Shown: positions 16,961 through 25,145, counted from the first letter of the stretch. The stretch is DNA of 49,817 nt from an uncultured Ruminococcus sp. (GCA_902798605.1 CADBXH010000004.1:1-49817); one strand, 5' to 3'. Made by a program: numbers and translations. The notes: generated from the letters alone by a model not told the origin.

Positions 16961-17965
16961 ATGGCAAATTTTGAAAATATCACAATCGAAAAGGGTATGT
17001 ATCAGACAAAGGGAGGTCTTTCGGCAGCGCTTGAAAAACTCGACCCGTCCGAAAATTATATCGGCACCTCGCTCGAGGGGCTCGACGCGTTTTCAAGACA
17101 GCTCAAGCGCTTTGATATAAGGGTGAGCGGCAGCGGCAGCGACTGCGTTGAGAAGTTTTTCCAGAGCTCAAACTCCGCGGCACTTTTCCCCGAATATGTC
17201 AGCAGAGCGGTAGCTCAGGGTATGGAGCGCGCCGATATCCTGCCCAACATCGTGGCGACCGTCACGGATATCGAGGGTATGGATTACAGAAGCATCGCGT
17301 CAGTCCCCTCTGAGGACGACAAGGAGCTCAAGATCGTTAACGAGGGCGCGTATATCCCCCAGACGACAATCAAAACCCGCGAAAACCTTGTCAAGCTCCA
17401 CAAGCGCGGCAGAATGTTGGTCGCTTCTTACGAGGCGCTCAGGTTCCAGCGACTCGACCTGTTCACGGTTACTCTTAACCAGATTGGCGCGTACATAGCG
17501 CGTTCACAGCTCAAGGACGCTATCGGCGTGCTCCTTAACGGAGACGGCAACAACAACGCCGCGGTAAACGTCAGCGTTACCACATCGGGCGCTATCACAT
17601 ACGATGACCTTGTAAAGCTCTGGGCAAATATGGCTCCCTACGAGCTCAACACGATCCTTGCGCCCACAGCGGATATGCAGAAGATCCTCGCGCTCACACA
17701 GATGCAGGATTCCTACGCCGGACTTGATTTTCAGGGCACCGGCAAGATGATCACACCTCTCGGCGCGACTCTTCTTCACGCTCCCGAGATGCAGAGCGGC
17801 AAGATCATCGGTCTTGACAAGAACTGCGCGCTCGAGATGGTTCAGGCGGGCGGCGTTGTTACCGACTACGACAAGCTGATCGACCGCCAGCTCGAGAGAG
17901 CGGCAGTGACCTGCACCGCAGGCTTCTCAAAAATCTTTACGGAAGCGGCAAAAACGCTTTCTTAA
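16961..17965 (+). CDS. Phage major capsid protein (HK97-fold type)
   Basis: 334 residues. The N-terminal helical arm (about 1-100) is followed by VATVTDIEGMDYRSIASVPSE, an E-loop-like segment with GAYIPQTTIKTRENLVKLHKRG, and a P/A-domain-like end with the conserved capsid pattern LNTILAPTADMQKIL, GTGKMITPLGATLLHAPEM and a final ITEAA-like helix. This is the usual layout of HK97-fold capsids. The gene follows a very strong AGGAGG site, fitting a highly expressed structural protein. A connector gene follows after 12 bp. Confidence 0.85.
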   Translation: MANFENITIEKGMYQTKGGLSAALEKLDPSENYIGTSLEGLDAFSRQLKRFDIRVSGSGSDCVEKFFQSSNSAALFPEYVSRAVAQGMERADILPNIVATVTDIEGMDYRSIASVPSEDDKELKIVNEGAYIPQTTIKTRENLVKLHKRGRMLVASYEALRFQRLDLFTVTLNQIGAYIARSQLKDAIGVLLNGDGNNNAAVNVSVTTSGAITYDDLVKLWANMAPYELNTILAPTADMQKILALTQMQDSYAGLDFQGTGKMITPLGATLLHAPEMQSGKIIGLDKNCALEMVQAGGVVTDYDKLIDRQLERAAVTCTAGFSKIFTEAAKTLS

Positions 17966-17977
17966 CGGGGTGATATT

Positions 17978-18331
17978 TTGAACATTGCAAATGTTACGGC
18001 AAAGTTTTCCGCTTTTTCGGGCTTGACGGACGACGCGCTTGCTTCTCAGAGCGCGGTCATAGAGAGCGCGGTTGAGTTTATTACGGCTCATTCGACCGTA
18101 CCGGACCCGACCGAGGAGCAGACGCAGAGGCTCGAGACCCTTTGCGCGGCATACGCTTACAGGCTGTACGATATGTGCAATGGCGCAGACATCACTTCTT
18201 TTACCGCGGGCGACGTTAAACTAACGTCGTCCGGCGGCGGTAAAAACAGCGGAGAAAAGCTTTGGCAGGAACTAAAGAACGTCAATGGTGATTTGATACA
18301 GGTTGACGATTTTATTTTCAGGAGGATGTGA
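17978..18331 (+). CDS. Head-tail connector protein (gp6-like)
   Basis: A 117-residue helical protein with FSAFSGLTDDALASQSAVIESA and the helix LETLCAAYAYRLYDMCNG, typical of the small gp6/gp15-like adaptor that binds beneath the portal. The start is TTG with GGGGTGAT upstream. Gene order (capsid, connector, next joining protein) is as in siphoviruses and myoviruses. Assignment is by helical pattern and position. Confidence 0.65.
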   Translation: MNIANVTAKFSAFSGLTDDALASQSAVIESAVEFITAHSTVPDPTEEQTQRLETLCAAYAYRLYDMCNGADITSFTAGDVKLTSSGGGKNSGEKLWQELKNVNGDLIQVDDFIFRRM

Positions 18332-18335
18332 GCGT

Positions 18336-18716
18336 ATGGGCATATTCAATTCGGTCGCAGCGATGATCAACAGAAACGGCAACAGCGTCATCATTAACAA
18401 CGGTGACAGCCGGACCGCCACCCGCGCGTTCGTTGAGCCGCTAAGATACAAAAACAGAATATATATCGGCGGACGAAAGCACGTCCTCGGAATGTATAAC
18501 AATGAAAAATACCTGTATATCGGCAAGCCGTCTGACAGTATTTTTGAGGATAAGAGCATAATCGAATGCGGAGGGGATAAATTTATTGTAAAGCGTAAGG
18601 AGATCTACTGCGTTAGCAACGAGCCCGTTTATACTTGGGCGATAATGACGCGGTATCAGGAGAGGACTGAGGACGAGTATGATTCAGATAAAACAGCGTT
18701 TGGATACGATTATTAA
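18336..18716 (+). CDS. Phage protein in head-closure position
   Basis: 126 residues; basic N-terminus (MGIFNSVAAMINRNGNSV) and a beta-rich centre, with YIGGRKHVLGMYNNEKYLYIGKP. I recognise no named family. Its place between connector and tail-terminator candidates fits the head-closure or stopper protein. ATG 18336 is preceded by GGAGG at 18321. It overlaps the next gene by 38 bp, a large overlap that points to tight co-translation. Confidence 0.6.
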   Translation: MGIFNSVAAMINRNGNSVIINNGDSRTATRAFVEPLRYKNRIYIGGRKHVLGMYNNEKYLYIGKPSDSIFEDKSIIECGGDKFIVKRKEIYCVSNEPVYTWAIMTRYQERTEDEYDSDKTAFGYDY

Positions 18717-19119
18717 CACCCTTAAAGCCCGTCCGGAGTTTGAAAACGTGCGTTTTGTCAGGGAGTTTACAACTCAATACGCCGAGACCCCGATAAACGG
18801 ATATTTGGCGGCTGTCCGCATTATCAGTACCAAGCTGACCGAGAGTTACCTCGGCGCAAAAGCATCGCAGCAAATTAAGGGAGAAATGTATTCTGCCGAG
18901 GCAGAGATAAGATTGTTCGCGCCGCAAAGCCAAAACGGCAGCGGATTGGCAATTCTCGCGGGAGAGATGTTGACCGCATTAAAAGAAGCGGACACGGACG
19001 GGATAATCACCGAGCTTAGTGCGGGTGCTATTGAGTTTGATACAAACCTCAGCGCGATTTTCCGCAAGCTCAGTTTTAAAATGGAGTTTATGCTGATCGG
19101 AGATGGTGCGGATGAATAA
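18679..19119 (+). CDS. Putative tail terminator/completion protein
   Basis: 146 residues with alternating helix and strand: MIQIKQRLDTIINTLK, then an ENVRFVREF strand, and a C-terminal strand set FRKLSFKMEFMLIG. This resembles tail-terminator proteins that cap the tail tube next to the head, and it occupies the right position. No exact family is claimed. GAGG lies upstream of ATG 18679. Confidence 0.55.
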   Translation: MIQIKQRLDTIINTLKARPEFENVRFVREFTTQYAETPINGYLAAVRIISTKLTESYLGAKASQQIKGEMYSAEAEIRLFAPQSQNGSGLAILAGEMLTALKEADTDGIITELSAGAIEFDTNLSAIFRKLSFKMEFMLIGDGADE

Positions 19120-19477
19120 CGGTTTTGTAAACGGCAGTAAGGTAGTGGTGAAAATCAACGGCAGCCCTCTCGGCGGGGTTTTGTCCGCAGTGTGCAAAAG
19201 GAAAAACAACCTTATAAAAATCGAGGAGTTTTTGACGGACAAGCCCGTGTATTCGGTTCAGTCGCCGTCATATAAGATAGAGCTCAAATCCCGCGCTGAT
19301 GTATTTGAGATTCTGAACGGACAGACCGTTTTCAGTCTGAGTATTGAGGACGGAGAGAAAATAACCGAGTATACAAATTGTTCTGTTGAGAGCACCGGTC
19401 AGCAGATGCTTCCGAACAAGCTGACGGAATATACCGCGGTGATCACTGCCGCAGACAGGAGTGTTGAAGATGAATGA
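19112..19477 (+). CDS. Putative tail tube-like protein
   Basis: A 121-residue, strongly beta-stranded protein (SKVVVKINGSPLGGVLSAVCK, later KITEYTNCSVESTGQQ and KLTEYTAVITAAD). The size, fold impression and position before the LysM protein match tail-tube or initiator proteins of the XkdM group, though it is shorter than usual. ATG 19112 is preferred to ATG 19103 because GGAG at 19099 is then correctly spaced. No sheath gene precedes it, although XkdM-type tubes normally follow a sheath gene. Confidence 0.5.
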   Translation: MNNGFVNGSKVVVKINGSPLGGVLSAVCKRKNNLIKIEEFLTDKPVYSVQSPSYKIELKSRADVFEILNGQTVFSLSIEDGEKITEYTNCSVESTGQQMLPNKLTEYTAVITAADRSVEDE

Positions 19478-19607
19478 AGAAAGCTTTGAAATGATCGCCG
19501 ACGAAAACACAACCATAGACACCGAAGCGCTCAGCGAGCTGCTTGAGCTCGAAAGCAGGCGTTACAGCCGCCGCCTGAGCGAGGAAGATGAGGCGAGGCA
19601 AAGATGA
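19470..19607 (+). CDS. 45-residue acidic small protein in the tape-measure slot
   Basis: A short gene (MNEESFEMIADENTTIDTEA, then an acidic-basic helix ending RRLSEEDEARQR) with AGGAG 8 bp upstream, overlapping both neighbours (8 bp before, ATGA overlap after). In related tail operons this place holds the tail assembly chaperones and the long tape-measure gene. Here only this peptide remains. It could be a remnant chaperone or a real small assembly factor. Confidence 0.6.
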   Translation: MNEESFEMIADENTTIDTEALSELLELESRRYSRRLSEEDEARQR

Positions 19608-20119
19608 AGCTGATACCGATGAGATTTATGGGCTATGAGTGGCACCATAACCCGCGCGAGATCAAATTTGAATGTGCCAAAAAAGTCAGCGAACGCCTCG
19701 TGCCGGAAAGCGGCGCGGAGATCCAGGAGACCGGCATAAAAAATATGATAATAAAGGGCGTGGGCGAGCTTTACGGAGCAGATTGCCAAAGCCAGTTTGA
19801 GGCGCTGCTAAGTCTCTTCAAAAAGAAAGGCGTCGGCGTGCTCGCGATAGAAAACCTCGAGCCGATCTTTGCCGTGTTTGAAAACATCAAGCTTATCGGC
19901 ACTCCGCGCGAGGACGTCCTGACATACGGATTCGTTTTCAGAGAGGTTATGGAGGAAAAAGAGAGCGCAAAGCCCGACCGCCATATAGCCGCGGAGGGAG
20001 AAAACCTGTGGGATATATCGTACAGATACGGTATCGTCATCGACGAGCTCGTGCGCCTTAATCCGCAAATCAAGCGCCCCGATATTGTGGCGCAGGGAGA
20101 GGTGATCAGGCTGTGCTGA
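19604..20119 (+). CDS. LysM-containing baseplate/hub protein (XkdP-like)
   Basis: 171 residues. The N-terminal part (MKLIPMRFMGYEWHHNPREI) matches the phage LysM-tail protein XkdP/gp53 group; the C-terminus, from about residue 125, is a LysM domain (ENLWDISYRYGIVIDELVRL, then PDIVAQGEVIRL). LysM binds peptidoglycan and in contractile tails anchors the spike complex to the tube. The start is coupled to the 45-residue gene. In PBSX this gene directly follows the tape measure xkdO, which is missing here. Confidence 0.8.
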   Translation: MKLIPMRFMGYEWHHNPREIKFECAKKVSERLVPESGAEIQETGIKNMIIKGVGELYGADCQSQFEALLSLFKKKGVGVLAIENLEPIFAVFENIKLIGTPREDVLTYGFVFREVMEEKESAKPDRHIAAEGENLWDISYRYGIVIDELVRLNPQIKRPDIVAQGEVIRLC

Positions 20120-21060
20120 GATATGAGATAACATTGAAAAACGGAGAGGTCCGCAATGATTTGCGAGTGCTGAATGCCGAGTGGAAAAGCGAGCTCGACG
20201 TACCTGCGGACAGCCTTGTGCTGAGCTGCCTTTACGACTCCGAGATCTTCGAGCAGGGCGACAGGATCGCGGCATATAACGGAGACGAGCTGATTTTTGA
20301 GGGACAGCTTGACGAGCTTTCAAGGGTGCACAAGAACAACGGCTTGGCGTTGAAGCTCTGCGCCCGAAGCGCTGCCGCCGTACTCCTCGACAACGAGGCG
20401 GAACCGCTGAGCTACCGCAACCCCACCGCCGTGCTGATGTATTACAAGCATCTTAAACCGTTCGGGCTGACCGATGTTGAGTATGACCTTACGCCGATCT
20501 TGGGTTATATGAGGATCGACAAGGGAATGACTCAGTGGCAGGCAGTTGAGCGTTTTTGCAAAATAAGATACGGTTCAAAGCTCAGGATATCAGGCAGCGG
20601 CAAGGTGTATCTCAAAGGCTTTAAAAGCGATAAAAAGGTAAAATTCGGAGGCAATGGAATAAAATATTATTCTATAAAGGAAAATAAATGCCGTCATAAG
20701 CTGATTTCCGAGGTCAAGCTAAAGGTAAGCAAAACCGCGGGTTATCTTTCAACAATGAAAAACCCGAACCCCGAAAGCGAGTATGTAAAGCGCGTCAGGT
20801 ATGTCAACGCATCCGCCGAGAACAACACCATCGGCACGGCGGACAATATCATCGAGCGAGGCAACTTTGACAGCCGTTACATAAAGCTTAAATTCAAGGG
20901 CTGCGTCACCGATATTCTCGGCGCATCGGCTGAGATAGAGGACGCGGTGTTCGGAAAGCTCAGCGGGCTGACGGTCCGCGCGATCAGCTATGATTTCAGC
21001 CAAAACGGAGAATTCACCACGGTCGTTTTGGGAGAGAATGACAGAGAGGAGAATGTTTGA
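20113..21060 (+). CDS. Baseplate hub protein (XkdQ/gpD-like)
   Basis: 315 residues, with the hub-type pattern: an N-terminal beta domain (LNAEWKSELDVPADSLVLSC), a central DKGMTQWQAVERFCKIRYGSKLRI segment typical of late-control-D-like proteins, and a C-terminal beta domain ending VVLGENDREENV. The protein should form the trimeric hub at the tail tip. The start is GTG at 20113, with GGGAGAGG upstream, overlapping the LysM gene by 7 bp. Confidence 0.75.
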   Translation: MLRYEITLKNGEVRNDLRVLNAEWKSELDVPADSLVLSCLYDSEIFEQGDRIAAYNGDELIFEGQLDELSRVHKNNGLALKLCARSAAAVLLDNEAEPLSYRNPTAVLMYYKHLKPFGLTDVEYDLTPILGYMRIDKGMTQWQAVERFCKIRYGSKLRISGSGKVYLKGFKSDKKVKFGGNGIKYYSIKENKCRHKLISEVKLKVSKTAGYLSTMKNPNPESEYVKRVRYVNASAENNTIGTADNIIERGNFDSRYIKLKFKGCVTDILGASAEIEDAVFGKLSGLTVRAISYDFSQNGEFTTVVLGENDREENV

Positions 21061-21383
21061 TGTGGCTGCTTAGCTATATAACAAAAAATTCACATGAGCC
21101 GCCCAACGCGGTCAAGGGCAACGTATATGAAAACGGAACTGCCGTGACCGCATCGGGCGAGCACAAAAGCCTTAGAGCCTGCCTGCCGTACGGTATCGTA
21201 AGCATTCCGCCTAAGAACGAGTGCGCGGTAGTTTTGCCGCTCGAAGACGGCGAGGTTTCGCTCGGAGTTTTGGCGGATACGGACGGGTTGCAGGAGGGCG
21301 AGCTTATGCTGAGCTCCGCGGGCGGAGCGAGCATAGTCCTCAAAAATGACGGCAGAGTATTGATAAACGGCAGGGAGATTTGA
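21060..21383 (+). CDS. Small baseplate/spike protein (XkdR-like)
   Basis: 107 residues with an OB-like, Gly-rich beta pattern (VKGNVYENGTAVTASGEHK, PKNECAVVLPLEDGEVSLG, ASIVLKNDGRVLINGREI). The C-terminal strand repeat resembles a spike (gpV/gp5-like) beta-helix unit. ATG 21060 fits the AGGAG at 21047 better than the in-frame TTG at 21057. Its place between hub and XkdS-like genes supports a baseplate role. Confidence 0.65.
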   Translation: MWLLSYITKNSHEPPNAVKGNVYENGTAVTASGEHKSLRACLPYGIVSIPPKNECAVVLPLEDGEVSLGVLADTDGLQEGELMLSSAGGASIVLKNDGRVLINGREI

Positions 21384-21384
21384 T

Positions 21385-21723
21385 ATGACAGATGTAAAAA
21401 TACAAAACGGCGACGTTGCCCTTGACAGCGCGCGCAGGATGATATGGCTCGGCGGCAGGGACGCGGAGTTCCAGCGTGCGGTGATCTCCGCCACGGTCGG
21501 CAGGGGCAGCTTTATTTATGACAGAGCTCTCGGCTGCCGTTACAGCTATGATGAGGATGATGAGTTTGCAGCGCGCAAGGTCGAGCTCAGCATCAACGAG
21601 GCGTTCGCGAGATTCAAAAACACATCGGCGAACGTGCTTGATATCAACGAAAACATCACGCTGCGAATTACGATCGGCTCAGAGAGCAGAACAGAGGAGG
21701 TGCGTTTGATTGGAAACGTATGA
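21385..21723 (+). CDS. Baseplate protein, DUF2634/XkdS-like (gp25-like)
   Basis: 112 residues: DVKIQNGDVALDSARRMIWL followed by the FIYDRALGCRY segment and an alpha-beta end (NITLRITIGSESRTEEVRLIG). This is the gp25/XkdS pattern, a wedge protein that starts sheath assembly in contractile tails. Its presence without any sheath gene nearby is notable. It has GGGAG upstream and overlaps the next gene by 14 bp. Confidence 0.75.
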   Translation: MTDVKIQNGDVALDSARRMIWLGGRDAEFQRAVISATVGRGSFIYDRALGCRYSYDEDDEFAARKVELSINEAFARFKNTSANVLDINENITLRITIGSESRTEEVRLIGNV

Positions 21724-22765
21724 TGAGATCTACACAAGAATGAAAGAAAAATATGAGGACGAGAGCGCTTATGAAATCGACCCCGCAAGCGATATAGCGA
21801 TCAGACTAAAGGTGCTCGCGGGCGAGATATACAACGCTCAGTGCAGCCTTGAATGGCTTAAACGTCAGATGTTTGCCGACACCGCGACAGGGGAATACCT
21901 TGACCTCTTGGCGCAGCAGAGGGGTATCACCAGAAAAGCCGCAACAAAAGCAAGCGGTCAGCTGACGTTCAGCGTCACAGATACACTCAATTATCCGATC
22001 GAGATCCCCCGGGGCACAGTTGTGGCGACAAACGGAGAGACCCCGATCAGGGTATATACGACCGAGCCCGCGGTCTTGCCACAGGCAACCTATTCCGTTA
22101 CCGTTAACGCCGAGGCGGAACAGCCCGGCTACAACGGGAACATAGCCGCCGGAACCGCGGAGATCCCCGTAAACGTTCCTGTCGGCATAGACACCGTAAC
22201 TAATGATGTGTTTATCGGCGGCGACGACGAGGAGAGCGATAAAACTCTAAGAGCCAGGATCAAGGAGTCGTATCTTAACCGCCCCAATCCCGCAAATCCA
22301 GCGTTTTTCAAACAGCTCGCGCTCAGCGTTGACGGTATCGACAAGGCGGGGACTATTGAGAGATACAACGGGTTCGGCACTATCGGCGTGTTTGTGGCCC
22401 GCAAGGACTACGATGTTACCAACGAGGCTTTAGCAGAGGCGGACAGGATCATCCAGCTTAACAAGCCGATCGGTACCTACGCCGTGGTAAACCGAGCCAA
22501 TCACCTTGATTACGACCTCAACATAACGGTAAAGGCAAAGCCCGGATACGAGCAGGCGGAGGTCATAGAAAAAATCACAAACGCCTTTACGGACTTTATC
22601 GGCTCGCTCAATGTCGGTGACAGATTGTATTTGTCAAACCTCGGGCAGTATTTGTTTGAGACAGACTGTATTGAAAACTATGAGTTCGATATGAGTATGG
22701 ATAATGTAGACGCCGGCGGCGCGCAGTTTTTCCGTCCCGGCGACGTGACGATTCAGGTGATATAA
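21710..22765 (+). CDS. Baseplate J-like wedge protein (XkdT-like)
   Basis: 351 residues with the BaseplateJ pattern: LDLLAQQRGITRKAATKASGQ, the beta segment PIEIPRGTVVATNGETPIRVY, AEAEQPGYNGNIAAGT, and DEESDKTLRARIKESYLNRPN, then the C-terminal SLNVGDRLYLSNLGQYLFET. The length is normal for XkdT/gp47 proteins. The start is TTG at 21710, supported by GAGGAGG about 9 bp upstream; no in-frame ATG fits better. Confidence 0.88.
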   Translation: METYDEIYTRMKEKYEDESAYEIDPASDIAIRLKVLAGEIYNAQCSLEWLKRQMFADTATGEYLDLLAQQRGITRKAATKASGQLTFSVTDTLNYPIEIPRGTVVATNGETPIRVYTTEPAVLPQATYSVTVNAEAEQPGYNGNIAAGTAEIPVNVPVGIDTVTNDVFIGGDDEESDKTLRARIKESYLNRPNPANPAFFKQLALSVDGIDKAGTIERYNGFGTIGVFVARKDYDVTNEALAEADRIIQLNKPIGTYAVVNRANHLDYDLNITVKAKPGYEQAEVIEKITNAFTDFIGSLNVGDRLYLSNLGQYLFETDCIENYEFDMSMDNVDAGGAQFFRPGDVTIQVI

Positions 22766-23241
22766 TGGATAGCTTGATTTCTATGAGGCAAAAGCTTGAG
22801 CCGCTCGGATTATACGACCTCAGCGGTTTCAGCGAGGTCGATTGCGAGCTGAAGGCTTATGCCGAAGGTTTGAACACGCTTTTTGATACGCTCGATGAGC
22901 TTCAAAGGGAGTATTATATCCCGACAGCGGAAAGCTATGGCCTGAGCCGTAGAGAAAGTTTTGAGATAAGAGAAAGACCCGAGCTCTCCGTGCAGGAGCG
23001 CAGGGATTCTTTGATGTATTATGAGAGGACTGTTATGAGCGGGCTCACCGACAGCGAGTTTGCGGAGTTTTTGCAGAGGATAGGTTTGACCGATTACACC
23101 CTCAATGTCAACCACAGCAGAGGGTCAATGAACCTTACGATAGCCGACAGCAAAACCGACGGAGAGAAAGCGCTCATCGAAAAACAGATACGAGCCGAGA
23201 TCCCCACGCATATGCGTTTGGGAATAACATATTCGGAATGA
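22765..23241 (+). CDS. Baseplate/tail protein XkdU-like (DUF2313)
   Basis: 158 residues: LNTLFDTLDELQREYYIPTAE and YGLSRRESFEIRERPELSVQERRDSL (shown in part) match the YmfQ/XkdU (DUF2313) family, which follows BaseplateJ in Mu-like and PBSX-like tails. It overlaps the preceding stop by one base (TAATG). It is the last gene of the cassette: where tail fibres, holin and endolysin would follow in PBSX, there is only a terminator and then a host-type secreted protein. Confidence 0.8.
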   Translation: MDSLISMRQKLEPLGLYDLSGFSEVDCELKAYAEGLNTLFDTLDELQREYYIPTAESYGLSRRESFEIRERPELSVQERRDSLMYYERTVMSGLTDSEFAEFLQRIGLTDYTLNVNHSRGSMNLTIADSKTDGEKALIEKQIRAEIPTHMRLGITYSE

Positions 23242-23317
23242 TTTTTTCGTATATATCCGATATGATCAAAAGGCTTTAATGTCAAATATAGTATAATAAC
23301 AAACCGATGAAATTGCA

Positions 23318-23349
23318 GCCCTTGTTGACTTAATGACAACAAGGGCTTT
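23318..23349 (+). terminator. Terminator-like hairpin after the phage-like cassette
   Basis: Stem GCCCTTGTTG / CAACAAGGGC (10 bp perfect) with a 9-nt loop, followed by a short TTTG. The weak T-tract lowers certainty. Confidence 0.65.
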
Positions 23350-23457
23350 GCCTATATGCAATATACACAAAATATTAATAAAATATTTGCTAACAAGATC
23401 ATAACAAAATATGTTACAATGTATATGTCAAAAAATATATCAAAAAGAGGACTTTTT

Positions 23458-24213
23458 GTGAAAAAATTAACCAAGCTAATTAGCTTACTGCTCGCGGTAA
23501 TGCTTGTTTGTTCCTGCTTTGCGGGATTGACGGTATCTGCTGCGGGCGATGACGATACCCCGGATGTTTACAGTGTATTCGGTTCATCGGCGGCAATTTT
23601 CGGCGATGTGTGGTTTGCGGCAAACCCTGCTACCGAAATGACTCTTGACGAAACTGACGGTCTCTACAAAATCACGTTCGAGGACGTTGAACCCACCCAG
23701 ATGCTTCAGTTCAAGGTTCTTAAAAACCACAACGAGGACTTTTCATGGGGCGCTCCCGGTACAGATCAAAACTATACCGTAAATATTGAGCAAACCTGTG
23801 ATTTAACGATCACCTTTGATCCGGTTCCAGAGATCGTTAACGCGATCGGCGACTATGTCGTTGTTCCTCAGGGTATTCAGATTGACAACGTTATAGCTGT
23901 TGGTAACGGTGAGGATACATACCTCAACGATTCCAACTGGGATCCCTGCGACCCCGGTAATATGATGACAGAGATCGACCCCGGCGTATGGGCTATCACG
24001 ATGGAAGGCATCTATGCGTTTGATAACTATAATATCAAATTCGCCGCCAACTCTCTTGATGAGAATGATAACCCGGTTTCTAACCCGTGGGCTATCAACT
24101 GGGGCGCAGCGGTAGAGCAGATCTATCCCACAGACCAGTGGGTTCCCGCGGTTGACGGTGGCAACGGCGCTGTTGCTGCTTGTCCAAGTCACGCTCTTGT
24201 TGGTCGCGTTTGA
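23458..24213 (+). CDS. Secreted X25-like (starch-binding type) protein, 3' end lost
   Basis: 251 residues: signal peptide (KKLTKLISLLLAVMLVCSCF, cleavage near VSAAG) and two beta-sandwich repeats. The first (about 40-130: NPATEMTLDETDGLYKITFE, FSWGAPGTDQNY) and second (about 140-230: MMTEIDPGVWAITMEGIYAFD, PWAINWG) resemble X25 modules of pullulanases and of R. bromii starch-adherence proteins. GTG 23458 follows AGAGG and begins the signal peptide. After about 24150 the frame runs into the antisense of a Big_2 gene (PAVDGGNGAVAAC to stop), so the natural C-terminus, perhaps with a dockerin, is missing. Confidence 0.7.
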   Translation: MKKLTKLISLLLAVMLVCSCFAGLTVSAAGDDDTPDVYSVFGSSAAIFGDVWFAANPATEMTLDETDGLYKITFEDVEPTQMLQFKVLKNHNEDFSWGAPGTDQNYTVNIEQTCDLTITFDPVPEIVNAIGDYVVVPQGIQIDNVIAVGNGEDTYLNDSNWDPCDPGNMMTEIDPGVWAITMEGIYAFDNYNIKFAANSLDENDNPVSNPWAINWGAAVEQIYPTDQWVPAVDGGNGAVAACPSHALVGRV

Positions 24214-24819
24214 CGGAGATATCGTTGCAGATAAGGTAAACGACTGCCCGAATGTCAGTGATATGCTTGTATGGGACAGAGAAATATCGGACACATAAAC
24301 CACTGAGGACCCGCTGTCCCCTATCTCCTGCTGCGGAACCCGATGACTTTCCGACGCGCTGCTCTGCTGTGACGGCTGTGAATGCAGCGTGCTGTCGGAA
24401 TGATTTTGTTGTGGTGTTGAAGATTCACTTTCGGACGCATGCGATTCGGTTCTTGATCTTGTTTCACTTCGTTGAGGCATGATCGTCACCGGCTGAGTGA
24501 TCGGCTGCGGTATGGCAATCGTAATTGATTGAGGATTGATTGTTGCCGGCTCGCTCGGAACGGTCGTTTCTTCCAATCCAAACAATACGTTGTAATCATA
24601 GTCTTCTGTTTTCACTGCATATGTCGCAGCTTCATCCGTTGTCGCTGTATCACCGTGATTGGGGGAAAAGGCGTGAACGATCAGAAACGCAATAATAATG
24701 ACCACTGCGACGCCGCCAATTATCAGAAAGAACAGAGTTCTGGGAAGTTTTTCGATTGTTTCCTCAGCGTCTTCCTCAGAAACGCCTTTGAAGCCTGCTG
24801 TGTTCGTGTATTTTGCCAC
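23803..24819 (-). pseudogene. Membrane-anchored Ser/Thr-linker Big_2 protein, 3' end lost
   Basis: The credible part is 24150-24819. It starts at GTG 24819 (GGAGGTGA upstream) and has a cytoplasmic N-terminus (MAKYTNTAGFKGVSEEDAEE), one membrane helix (TLFFLIIGGVAVVIIIAFLI), a long Ser/Thr/Gln-rich linker, and the first half of a bacterial Ig-like Big_2 domain (SLSHTSISLTFGQSFTLSAT to SNSAVATVN). The frame then stays open to 23803, but that stretch is just the antisense of the X25-like gene. The Big_2 domain therefore stops midway. Likely a surface-exposed anchored protein before truncation; function unknown. Confidence 0.65.
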
Positions 24820-25033
24820 CCGATCACCTCCGTCTTCTCCAACCGAAACCGCGCTTTGATTTGGAAAGCTGTTCTTTCCCGGGACCTTAATGGTGTGCTT
24901 GTCCTTGAATGAAGCAAGAACTACAGCGAAACAAAAAGATACATCTGTATCAACAAAAGATGTGGCTGAACACTTTTTGATTTGTCATTGCGCACTGACC
25001 GCAACGGCAAACACAAAAAAAGACATACAACTA

Positions 25034-25062
25034 TTGACAATAACTGTGAATAATATTAAAAT
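25034..25062 (+). promoter_or_regulatory. Predicted sigma-A promoter of the ABC exporter pair
   Basis: Consensus TTGACA at 25034-25039, 17-bp spacer and TAAAAT at 25057-25062. The rest of the gap 24820-25145 shows no other gene. Confidence 0.7.
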
Positions 25063-25084
25063 TTTACATTGAGAAAAGCCGCGT

Positions 25085-25107
25085 GTCTGACAATACGTCT
25101 GACATAC
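25085..25107 (+). promoter_or_regulatory. Tandem direct repeat, candidate operator
   Basis: GTCTGACAATAC followed immediately by GTCTGACATAC, about 15 bp after the expected transcription start. The 12-bp period places both copies on one DNA face, suiting a repressor. Confidence 0.35.
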
Positions 25108-25145
25108 TGATTAATTCTCAAAAAAGCAATAGGAGGAGATCTCAA

